Shown here: positions 48,177 through 55,859 of the stretch, one piece after another
How the letters are laid out: the number at the start of each line of letters is the position of its first letter
Numbering within the stretch: the stretch's first letter is position 1
NCBI RefSeq assembly: GCF_041021895.1
Contig: NZ_CP157428.1
Coordinates: 1,426,001-1,490,000, forward strand
Source: Acinetobacter sp. XH1741
GTDB lineage: Bacteria > Pseudomonadota > Gammaproteobacteria > Pseudomonadales > Moraxellaceae
Direction: 5' to 3'
DNA length: 64,000 nt
The notes under the pieces: model-generated
Databases searched by the model: none
What the model was told of the DNA's origin: nothing
What the model saw: only the letters and a program-made list of their open reading frames with translations
Position numbers and translations under genes: made by a program

Positions 48177-49256
48177 TTAATATGGGATATCGACATATTC
48201 CATATAACATCGACCTTCGATTGGTCTATTTTCAAACTCACCATGAAATTTATAGCAGGTCGAATAACCCACACCATGACCATAATGGTATTCAGTGTCC
48301 GCATCACCTAAGATAGACAAAAGAACATTTCCTTGCTTATCTTTGGCGATCCAAGATAATTTTTTAGGTACTTTCGTTGAGCCACCATTGAGACCCACTT
48401 TTTCTTGTTCGTAATATTCTAAAACCTCAAATTTTACGTCATCATAATATTCAGAAGATTGGTTTAAACGACGTACATGGATGCAATAACAAACGGGCAC
48501 ACCTAATATTTCAGCTTTAGTCAGTAATACTTGAATATCTTGATCAATTTTTAAAATTTGATAAGTAAAGAAATTTAAAGGAATTTTATGACGGTAATCA
48601 ATAGGTCGATTTTTTAAACTATATAAACCAAAAGCGCGAGCATATTCGTAAGTACATAATCCTTTAACAGGTGTTTCCTGACCATTAAATATGATTCGGC
48701 CTTCATAAGTTGCTAATAAACTTAAATGATCGTAAATAAAACTTTTTGTAAAGTATGAAACTTGATCGGTAATATCAACTTGAATATCAATATCTAACCC
48801 AGCGTAATTTCCAATTAATTTTACATGCGGATATTTACCTTCTATTTTTAACTCTTGTCCAAATGTGATATCACTGCCATCTGCATTCGCATGACATTCT
48901 TCATTAATGATATAACCTTTGAGTAAAAAATCTGAGCATGCAGCGGTACCAGAAAATAATGTCGCTGTTGTTCTCGGAGAATCATTTTTCACTAAATAAT
49001 CATGATCAAACGCCATTGCCCCTGGGGTACCAAACAAGATCATAATATTCAGAAAACGATGTGGTTCAGGTAAATCAGAAAAAAACAAACCAAAATGTGA
49101 CCAGCAATACCAATTATCATTAAAGCGAGGAATCATGATTTGTGGATTCTTAAATGGTGCTACAGAGCCAGAACTAGCAGAATCAGCTATTGGCTTTAAG
49201 CCAATCAAGGCTCCCCCCATACATTTTGAAAGAATGGAAGATTTTTGCTCTCTCAT
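48177..49256 (-). CDS. DUF6670-like protein, function unknown
   Basis: A 359-residue protein without signal peptide or membrane segments, rich in beta-prone stretches. Landmarks are MIPRFNDNWYCWSHFG, GTPGAMAFDHDYL, CTYEYARAFG and GHGVGYSTCYKFHGEF near the C-terminus. From memory it matches the Acinetobacter family DUF6670; a lipocalin-like or CrtC-like double-barrel fold is possible. It lies upstream of the monooxygenase gene (115 bases) on the same strand and divergent from the broken AraC gene, so a shared substrate is plausible. Confidence 0.6.
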   Translation of the reverse strand: MREQKSSILSKCMGGALIGLKPIADSASSGSVAPFKNPQIMIPRFNDNWYCWSHFGLFFSDLPEPHRFLNIMILFGTPGAMAFDHDYLVKNDSPRTTATLFSGTAACSDFLLKGYIINEECHANADGSDITFGQELKIEGKYPHVKLIGNYAGLDIDIQVDITDQVSYFTKSFIYDHLSLLATYEGRIIFNGQETPVKGLCTYEYARAFGLYSLKNRPIDYRHKIPLNFFTYQILKIDQDIQVLLTKAEILGVPVCYCIHVRRLNQSSEYYDDVKFEVLEYYEQEKVGLNGGSTKVPKKLSWIAKDKQGNVLLSILGDADTEYHYGHGVGYSTCYKFHGEFENRPIEGRCYMEYVDIPY

Positions 49257-49527
49257 GAAATGTCCTCTTACCTATTGTATTTCTTAAATTATGTAATCAT
49301 GCTTGAGGACGTCACTTCACTTTATTCTATTTCTATCCTAACTTATTGCATTTTTCCAAATCCTTAGCAGATAAATCTCTGGATAAAACAAAATTGTCCT
49401 AACATGACACATTATTGAAAATGTGATTTCTGTAGAATTGATTCAGAACCAAGATATTACGATTAGTATTTCAGTTTGTCTTGACACTAAATTTTATAAT
49501 TTATCTTTTTATGCCACTGAGAATGTT

Positions 49528-50323
49528 ATGACAGAAATAGTTACTATTCCTGGAATATTATTGGAATTAGTTGAAAGTTATATACATAATAATCAGTTAG
49601 ATATTGATCAGGTCAATACTTTGCTTCGACAATATAAAGGACGAGAACGGATTCCTTTAGAAGTTTGGTGGGAAATATTGGAACTTATTTATGAAAAATA
49701 TCCTGTTCCAGTGTTAGGGCATTATATTGGCAGTCTGATTGAACCTTGTCATATCAATATTTTGGGATATTTAGCGTTATCTAGCCCTAATGTAATCAGT
49801 TTTATTGAAAGTTTTAAAAACTTTCAGCCTTTATTACAAAATAGTGCGCAGTTTTCTATAAATATTGAACAAAATAAGTTCGCAATGACATGGACACCCG
49901 TCATTGTTAAAAACTCCCAGTTATCTAATGAGGTACTTATTTCTGGAGTATTAAAGTTACTTCAAAATATACTGCACTATAATAATATTAAACCTTTAAA
50001 AATTGAATTTTCAGCAACCAAACCTAAAATAATAAGACATCATGAAGAAGTATATGGTTGTCCTGTTAGTTTTGACTCAGATGCTTTACGTTTATGGTTT
50101 CCTATTGATATGCTTTATTTACCTATTCCAACTGGGGATCCATATTTAAAAGAATTACTTAATAAACAAGCTGAAGTACTATTAAAAGCCTTACCAAATG
50201 CTGATAGCTTTCTAAAAAAGCTACAAGAAGTCATTGTTCAAACGCTTAATAATAAAGAGCCCACCGTACAAAATATCGCAATACAAATGGATTTATCTGT
50301 ACGTACATTTTATAGAAATGATA
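49528..50323 (+). pseudogene. AraC-family regulator, N-terminal part, interrupted by IS
   Basis: OruR/ArgR-like AraC regulator. MTEIVTIPGILLELVES at 49528 is the likely start. A ligand-binding domain of about 230 residues contains GHYIGSLIEPCHINILGYLALSS and VYGCPVSFDS. The first DNA-binding helices begin at PTVQNIAIQMDLSVRTF before the frame runs into IS sequence and stops at 50331. The missing helix-turn-helix half resumes at 51588. Divergent from the DUF6670 gene, so it probably controlled the cluster. Without the second half it should not bind DNA normally. Confidence 0.85.
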
Positions 50324-50360
50324 TGTGCTGAATTAGCAGGAGACTTTCACTTGGGATATG

Positions 50361-51215
50361 CTAGGCAGCTAACCGATAAAAGTTCTCTGCTATTTGATTT
50401 GGCGTTTTAAAATCCAAACTCTTTTGAATTCTTCGCTGATTATAAAATAACACAATGTATTCTGTAATATCTGCTTTAGCTTCATCTCTGGTTTTATAGT
50501 TGCAATGATGCACTAATTCATTCTTGAGTATGCCCCAGAAACTTTCAATCGGTGCATTATCGTAACAGTCCCCACGTTTGCTCATTGAACCTTGAAAATC
50601 ACATTTTTCCAGTATCTTTCGATATTCATGGCTGCAATATTGGCTGCCTCTGTCCGAATGAATAATTAAGCCTTTCGTTGGTTTTTGATTACGAATCGCC
50701 ATAGTCAGTGCATTGCAAACAAGTTGTGCGGTCATACGCTCATTTAAGCTATAGCCAACCACTTGTTTCGTGTACAGGTCTTTTACTGCTGCCAAGTATA
50801 ACCAACCTTCAGCAGTCCAAATGTATGTAATATCGCTTGACCATGCAAGATTGGGCTTAGTCATTGAAAACTGTTGCTCTAGTAAATTTGCGTAGATCGC
50901 TCGATTATGATCACTCTTCGTAGTTCTTTTGAAACGCTTATGACGCTTACAATACAGCTGGTTGAGCTTTTTTATTTGACGTACAGCATACGTACTGATT
51001 TTGATACCTTGCGCTTGTAAATGCTTAGTTAATCGAATATAGCCATAGCTTTGTTTAGTTTCCTCATGAGCTATTTTGACCAAAATTGTCTGTTGATTTC
51101 GCTGAACCAATCTTTTATTCATGCCTCGTTTTAGCCAATCATAAAATCGTGACACTGAAACGTGAAGTAATCTAGCCATAAAGCTAATCGGGAATAAATA
51201 TCTTTGCTGTTTCAT
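50361..51215 (-). CDS. IS3-family transposase OrfB (catalytic domain)
   Basis: DDE integrase-type transposase of 284 residues. Catalytic residues: Asp in WSSDITYIW, Asp in IIHSDRGSQY and Glu in ESFWGILKNE, with the spacing of the IS3 family. An N-terminal HTH_21-like region (YGYIRLTKHLQAQG) is present. The frame is open upstream to an A AAA AAG slippery site in orfA (51266-51260), so OrfAB is made by -1 frameshifting. Appears intact. Confidence 0.92.
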   Translation of the reverse strand: MKQQRYLFPISFMARLLHVSVSRFYDWLKRGMNKRLVQRNQQTILVKIAHEETKQSYGYIRLTKHLQAQGIKISTYAVRQIKKLNQLYCKRHKRFKRTTKSDHNRAIYANLLEQQFSMTKPNLAWSSDITYIWTAEGWLYLAAVKDLYTKQVVGYSLNERMTAQLVCNALTMAIRNQKPTKGLIIHSDRGSQYCSHEYRKILEKCDFQGSMSKRGDCYDNAPIESFWGILKNELVHHCNYKTRDEAKADITEYIVLFYNQRRIQKSLDFKTPNQIAENFYRLAA

Positions 51216-51226
51216 ATAGGCGTACC

Positions 51227-51526
51227 TTACTGACTTTCTTTCGCAAAGTACGCTGCTGCCTTTTTTAGAAATTCACGTTCCATTTCAGCTGTTTTGAGCT
51301 GTTGTTTGAGCTTTTTATTTTCTTCGAGTAAGGCATTTAGATCAGGTGAATATTGTTTAGTGCCTGCTAAGGTGCCAGTCTTTGCTTTATTATTCCAATT
51401 TGAAAGAGTTTGCATTGAAATGCCAAGTTGTCTGGCTGTTTCCGATACATTGCCTTGATTGGCTTCAATCAATTTTATTGCTTCAACTTTAAATTCTGCG
51501 GTGTAAGTCTTCTGTTTCTTGCTCAT
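51227..51526 (-). CDS. IS3-family transposase OrfA (DNA-binding)
   Basis: A 99-residue protein with helix-turn-helix (AEFKVEAIKLIEANQGNVSETARQLGISMQTLSNW) and a C-terminal leucine-zipper-like segment (LEENKKLKQQLKTAEMEREFL). Near its end AAA AAG codons preceded by A form the A6G heptamer for -1 frameshifting into orfB. The stop lies 11 bases before the orfB ATG. Confidence 0.92.
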   Translation of the reverse strand: MSKKQKTYTAEFKVEAIKLIEANQGNVSETARQLGISMQTLSNWNNKAKTGTLAGTKQYSPDLNALLEENKKLKQQLKTAEMEREFLKKAAAYFAKESQ

Positions 51527-51587
51527 GGTAAACTCCTGATGAGTGTCTATAGTTTACCAAGTTAAAACCTCCTGTTTTCTCAGCACA

Positions 51588-51815
51588 CATCAAAAGCTTA
51601 ATCAACGTGGATTGCAATACTCTGATATTGTAAAAAATATAAGAAAAGAGCTTGCTAAAAATTATTTGGTAGAAACAGATTTATCTTTATCTAAAATTGC
51701 TTTTTTATTGGGTTATGCAGAACAAAGCGCATTTAGTCGCGCTTTTAAACAGTGGGAGACTCTCACGCCAACAGAATATCGTAAATCTTTTCAAAAAATG
51801 AATATTAAACTTTAA
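51588..51815 (+). pseudogene. AraC-family regulator, C-terminal fragment after IS
   Basis: Starts directly at the IS edge with HQKLNQRGLQYSDIVKNIRKELA, the rest of the first helix-turn-helix. DLSLSKIAFLLGYAEQSAFSRAFKQW, the second helix-turn-helix and AraC signature, follows, then TPTEYRKSF to the stop. It continues the frame broken at about 50310. Promoter sequences in the IS might express it as a truncated DNA-binding domain, but no start with a good ribosome site is seen. Confidence 0.85.
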
Positions 51816-51859
51816 AAGTTTAATTCTAGTTATATTTTTAATGTGATCAGGCCCCCATG

Positions 51860-52545
51860 CCACAACAGAACTTTAATTTTTTGCGCTGATTTAAAGTAAC
51901 CCACCATTGCGACACAGAGATAGAGGAGCTAAGCCAAACGCTTAGCCCATGTCGTTTTTATCGCACCGCCGCATCACACTAAAAAAAGTAGGGGCAAAGT
52001 CCTGTGGGAGAGCAGGACTTTGCAAACTGACATGTTCTAGGCGCTGCATAAGCTGAGGCGAATACGCTTCTTCAAGCCGTTGGTAAATACAGTCGCAACT
52101 TGCGAGGGTGTGTCCACCCGACAGGCAAATTTTTTCAAACTCCTGTTGAGTGTGGATGTCACAACCCGAAACGCTGTAATCGCCTATAACTAGGCCTAAA
52201 ACCAAAAGAGTTTTATAAAATTTCATATTATTCTCGTGATGATTTGGGGATATCTCAATGAGAAAAAATAAATAGCTATATTTAAAGTTTTAAAATCATT
52301 TTTTAGGATGTAATTAATCCGCCTATAAAATAAGGAAAATAAAATGATTAAAATTTTAAAATAAAAATAATTTATAGATTTAAAAAATTAGATAATAGAA
52401 AACCTAAGTTTTAAATAAATAAAAAGTTTATAGGGGAGAGGGGATAAGTTTATATAGTGGCATGGTCAACTCCTTAAAATTTATGGAGTCCTACCACCCA
52501 AAATCACCGTCAATTGATTTAGGTGGTAGAACGAAAAGGGGTTAG
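51860..52545. repeat. Direct repeat copy B, containing the small lipoprotein gene
   Basis: Partner of the repeat at 43992-44290. Block 1 (51860-51949) includes the 3' flank of the minus-strand lipoprotein gene with the hairpin CTAAGC-caaac-GCTTAG. Block 2 begins near 52403. Copy A keeps both blocks but lacks the gene, so A looks like a deletion derivative of a B-type locus. Confidence 0.75.
51942..52226 (-). CDS. Small cysteine-rich predicted lipoprotein
   Basis: A 94-residue protein with a signal peptide and possible lipobox SVSGC (Cys about residue 22). Four further cysteines follow (KICLSGG, ASCDCIY, RRCDKN). The spacing Cys-x(10)-Cys-x-Cys, followed by amphipathic helices and a terminal Cys, recalls short Acinetobacter periplasmic proteins of unknown function. 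A hairpin CTAAGC ... GCTTAG just past the stop may terminate it. It sits inside repeat copy B and is absent from copy A. No function assigned. Confidence 0.55.
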   Translation of the reverse strand: MKFYKTLLVLGLVIGDYSVSGCDIHTQQEFEKICLSGGHTLASCDCIYQRLEEAYSPQLMQRLEHVSLQSPALPQDFAPTFFSVMRRCDKNDMG

Positions 52546-52700
52546 CAGACTGGGATCCATGGAACCAGCACGCGCAAGCGCGTCCCCCTCTCGTCCTACC
52601 GCAAAGAAAAGGGACGCAAGGGTCTAACGACTTATAGTAGAACTATAACCCGCCGTGGATCTACGGTCTGCTAAAACCGTCTGGCAATGTAGGCCAGCGA
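52460..52700 (+). ncRNA. Possible C4-like structured RNA locus, copy B
   Basis: A non-coding stretch, unusually GC-rich for its surroundings. Pairings: ACTCC-GGAGT (52469-52473 with 52485-52489), CTACCACC-GGTGGTAG (52491-52498 with 52522-52529), ACGCG-caag-CGCGT near 52570-52583, TTATAGT-aga-ACTATAA (52632-52648) and CTGGC-GCCAG (52681-52697). A long-range duplex joins TTAGCAGAC (52542-52550) to GTCTGCTAA (52666-52674) and GATCCA (52554-52559) to TGGATC (52656-52661). This resembles a C4 antisense RNA next to its own target, as in P1-type immunity loci, but no antirepressor gene follows. Family call from memory. Confidence 0.45.
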
Positions 52701-52862
52701 GACCATAATAATCATAAGTTTTTAATAGGTCAATTCAATTTAAATAAAATATTATAAAAATTTTAATCATAATTTTATATTTTAATTAAACTCAAAAATT
52801 AATCCATTAAAATAGGTAAATTAATAAAGATAATAAAGTTAAACTAAACCATTATATAAAAT

Positions 52863-52952
52863 TTAAAACGTATAACGATAATTAATTAATACACGGTGCT
52901 GATCCCAATCTTTACGGGTCATTCCATTTATTTTTTCACCTAAGTTTGCATT
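52863..52952 (-). pseudogene. 3' remnant of an OprD-like porin gene
   Basis: Read on the minus strand this encodes NANLGEKINGM, then RKDWDQHRV and INYRYTF with stop at 52863. It differs from the C-terminus of the intact porin at 59390-60736 by only a few residues (M-T-R for M-S-R, V-L-I for V-F-I). Similarity ends at about 52952. No other part of a porin gene is nearby. The remnant and the intact 3' end form direct repeats around the hsd operon. Between 52700 and 53186 I see nothing else but AT-rich sequence. Confidence 0.85.
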
Positions 52953-53186
52953 TAGAAAAAATTCAAATCAAAAATAAAAGTTTAAAAAAAATCTTGATTG
53001 AAGCTTTGTGGGCGTCTGTAGTCGTTTGCTTAATTTCTCCTCTAATTCAATCTATCTAAATATAGCTTTAAAAATAAGCAAAAGATTGAGAGGGACGACA
53101 TGTATTGCCGCTGAACATGTATGGCTATAGCATTTCAAAGGTATTTCTAACACAATACGCATCGAAGAAATTTGAGGTTCAACATT

Positions 53187-54668
53187 GTGATTACGGGCGA
53201 GATTAAAAGTAAAATTGACCAAATTTGGAATGCTTTCTGGAGTGGTGGAATTTCTAACCCTTTAGAAGTCATGGAGCAAATGACATATTTACTGTTTATT
53301 CGCCGTCTTGATGAAATTCAAACTACAAAAGAAAAAAAGGCGAATCGTCTCAAAATTGCTGTTGAACAACCAATTTTTAAACCAGAACAAGATCACTTAC
53401 GTTGGTCTAAACTCATTCATTTAGGTGATCCAGCTAAGTTATATAAAACGGTTGCAGAGGAAGTCTTTCCTTTTATTAAAAACTTAGGCCGTGATGATGA
53501 CACTACTTATAGTCATCATATGAAAGATGCCCGTTTTACTATTCCTAATCCTGCATTATTAACTAAAGTGATTGACCTTTTGACAGATGTGCCAATGGAT
53601 GATAAAGACACTAAAGGTGATGTTTACGAGTATATGCTCGGTAAGATCGCTTCAGCGGGTCAGAATGGGCAGTTCCGGACACCTCGTCATATTATTAAAA
53701 TGATTGTAGAGCTTATGCAGCCTAAGCCTACCGATACCATTTGTGACCCAGCTTGTGGTACGGCTGGTTTTCTTGTGGCAGCAAGTGAATACCTTAGCCA
53801 ACATTATAGTACTGAGATTTTTGCTAACTCTGAAGCTGCAAAACGCTTTAGTGAAGAAACTTTCTTTGGTTACGATTTTGACAGCACCATGCTTCGAATT
53901 GGTTCAATGAACATGATGCTACACGGGGTCGAAAACCCAAGTATTGAAAACCGTGATTCATTAAGCGAAGCACATTCACATATTGAAAGTAAGTACAGCC
54001 TAATTCTTGCTAACCCTCCATTTGCGGGTAGTTTGGACTACGAAAGTTGTGCCAAGAATATTCAGGCGATTGTTAAAACCAAAAAGACTGAATTGCTGTT
54101 TTTAGCTTTGTTCTTACGTTTGCTTAAAACAGGTGGGCGCGCTGCGGTGATTGTGCCTGATGGTGTGTTATTTGGTTCATCTAAAGCGCATAAAGATTTG
54201 CGCCAAAAAATTGTAGAAGAGCAAAAGCTCGAAGCGATTATTTCGATGCCGTCCGGTGTGTTTAAACCGTATGCAGGTGTTTCCACTGCAATTATGATTT
54301 TCACTAAAACTGAATCTGGTGGTACAGATAAAGTTTGGTTCTATGACATGCGGGCAGATGGTTATTCACTAGATGATAAGCGTAATGAACTAGATGCGTC
54401 TAAGCATGAAAATAACAATATTCCTGACATCATTGCCCGTTTTAAAAATTTAGATGCTGAAATAGACCGTAAAGCGACTGAACAAAGTTTCTTGGTAGAT
54501 AAAGCCGATATCGCTGCCAATGGTTATGATTTATCAATTAACCGTTATAAAGAAGTGGTGTATGAGCAAGTGCAATACGAATCACCAAGTAAAATTTTGG
54601 CGGATTTAGAACTTCTTGAGCAGGATATTCTAAAAGGAATGAATGAGCTTAAGGAGTTGCTGAAATGA
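53187..54668 (+). CDS. hsdM: Type I restriction-modification methyltransferase HsdM
   Basis: N6-adenine methyltransferase subunit. An N-terminal helical domain (IWNAFWSGGISNPLEVMEQMTYLLFIRRLDE) is followed by SAM motif I DPACGTAGFLVA near residue 187 and catalytic motif IV NPPF near 275. I place the start at GTG 53187, as GAGG lies about ten bases before it; the TTG at 53172 would include that site. The last four bases overlap the hsdS start (ATGA). First gene of the hsdMSR operon. Confidence 0.93.
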   Translation: MITGEIKSKIDQIWNAFWSGGISNPLEVMEQMTYLLFIRRLDEIQTTKEKKANRLKIAVEQPIFKPEQDHLRWSKLIHLGDPAKLYKTVAEEVFPFIKNLGRDDDTTYSHHMKDARFTIPNPALLTKVIDLLTDVPMDDKDTKGDVYEYMLGKIASAGQNGQFRTPRHIIKMIVELMQPKPTDTICDPACGTAGFLVAASEYLSQHYSTEIFANSEAAKRFSEETFFGYDFDSTMLRIGSMNMMLHGVENPSIENRDSLSEAHSHIESKYSLILANPPFAGSLDYESCAKNIQAIVKTKKTELLFLALFLRLLKTGGRAAVIVPDGVLFGSSKAHKDLRQKIVEEQKLEAIISMPSGVFKPYAGVSTAIMIFTKTESGGTDKVWFYDMRADGYSLDDKRNELDASKHENNNIPDIIARFKNLDAEIDRKATEQSFLVDKADIAANGYDLSINRYKEVVYEQVQYESPSKILADLELLEQDILKGMNELKELLK

Positions 54669-55828
54669 GTTACCCTTTAGTTTGTTTAGGTGATATTGCT
54701 GATTTTATTAATGGCGTTGCTTTTAAGCCTGAAGATTGGGGAACAGAAGGTAAACCAATTATTCGTATTCAGAACTTAAATGACCCTTCAAAAGAATATA
54801 ACTATACAGAACGTGAAGTTAAAGATGCTAACATCGCGCGTAAAGGTGATTTATTAGTTTCATGGTCAGCTAGTTTAGGTGTTTATGAGTGGCACGGACA
54901 AGATGCTTGTATTAATCAGCATATTTTCAAAGTTGTACCCAACAATGAAAAAATTGATAAAACTTATTTAAAACGTGCTCTTGAACTGTCTATAGTTGAA
55001 ATGGAGAGCCAAGTTCATGGTGCCACGATGAAACATATTACTCGTGGAAAGTTTCTAGCAAATAAAATCCCACTCCCACCACTAGCAGAACAACGTCGAA
55101 TTGCTTCAATTTTAGATAAAGCGGATGAGTTACGCCAAAAACGTCAGCAAGCGATTAAAAAGCTAGACCAGCTTTTACAAGCCACGTTTATTGATATGTT
55201 TGGTGATCCTGTGAGTAATCCTAAAGGGTGGGATTTGGTTAATCTTGAATCACTTTTAGCTAAAAAGTTAATAAGTGGAGCTTATTTCCCTAAAGAAACA
55301 TATGTAGATTTAGGGGGAACCCCAATGGTGCATATGGGAGATGTCTTTTATGGCGTTGTTAAACCCGATAATTTAAAACAAGTTAATATTAGCAATGAAG
55401 AAATTGAAAAGTATAAGATCACAAATAAAGACCTCTTAATTGCTCGACGTTCATTAACCTACGATGGTGCTGCAAAAGCATGTCTTATTGAATGCTCTGA
55501 ACAGAACATGATTTTTGAATCATCGTTAATTAGATTAAGTCCGAATCTTGTAAAAGTTTTGCCTGAATTTCTTTATCATTATTTAAATAATAACGATGTT
55601 AGAAATAAATTTATTATTCCTTACATTACAAAATCTACTATTTCAGGGATTAATCAAGCAAATTTGAATAAAGTTACAGTGCTACTTCCACCTTTGGCTA
55701 AGCAAGAAAAATTTATAGAAATTTGTGATAAATTTAAACAGCTTGGAACAATACTTACTCACGATTTAAACAAACTAGATGAATTATTTAAATCACTACA
55801 AAACCAAGCATTTAACGGTATTTTATAA
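54665..55828 (+). CDS. hsdS: Type I restriction-modification specificity subunit HsdS
   Basis: Determines the bipartite DNA target. Two target-recognition domains, residues about 1-140 and 185-345, each end in a conserved helix region. The first is IPLPPLAEQRRIASILDKADELRQKRQQAI and the second VLLPPLAKQEKFIEICDKF with LDELFKSLQNQAF. The 387-residue length is normal. It overlaps hsdM by four bases. The recognition sequence cannot be derived here; TRDs of this type vary between strains. Confidence 0.92.
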   Translation: MSYPLVCLGDIADFINGVAFKPEDWGTEGKPIIRIQNLNDPSKEYNYTEREVKDANIARKGDLLVSWSASLGVYEWHGQDACINQHIFKVVPNNEKIDKTYLKRALELSIVEMESQVHGATMKHITRGKFLANKIPLPPLAEQRRIASILDKADELRQKRQQAIKKLDQLLQATFIDMFGDPVSNPKGWDLVNLESLLAKKLISGAYFPKETYVDLGGTPMVHMGDVFYGVVKPDNLKQVNISNEEIEKYKITNKDLLIARRSLTYDGAAKACLIECSEQNMIFESSLIRLSPNLVKVLPEFLYHYLNNNDVRNKFIIPYITKSTISGINQANLNKVTVLLPPLAKQEKFIEICDKFKQLGTILTHDLNKLDELFKSLQNQAFNGIL

Positions 55829-55859
55829 CATTTCATTAAAAATATGAGGGAATATATAC

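Larger units (their letters stand above)
50324..51587 (-). mobile_element. IS3-family insertion sequence (IS51-like group), 1264 bp
   Basis: Terminal inverted repeats match at 24 of 31 positions: TGTGCTGA ... CAGGAG ... TTT ... ACTTGG inward from both 50324 and 51587. It contains overlapping-frame orfA and orfB on the minus strand. The flanks show no target-site duplication (left ...tgata, right catca...). After LSVRTF the left flank has 13 extra bases before the element, compared with the expected join to HQKL on the right. Confidence 0.88.

Noticed and set aside
50311..50323. The 13 extra bases as a target-site duplication of the IS
   Set aside because: The sequence does not recur at the right flank (catcaaaagctta); only scattered positions match.
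52632..52674. Retron-type msr-msd RNA suggested by the long inverted repeat in copy B
   Set aside because: No reverse transcriptase gene lies nearby, and the arm arrangement fits a C4-like antisense and target layout better.
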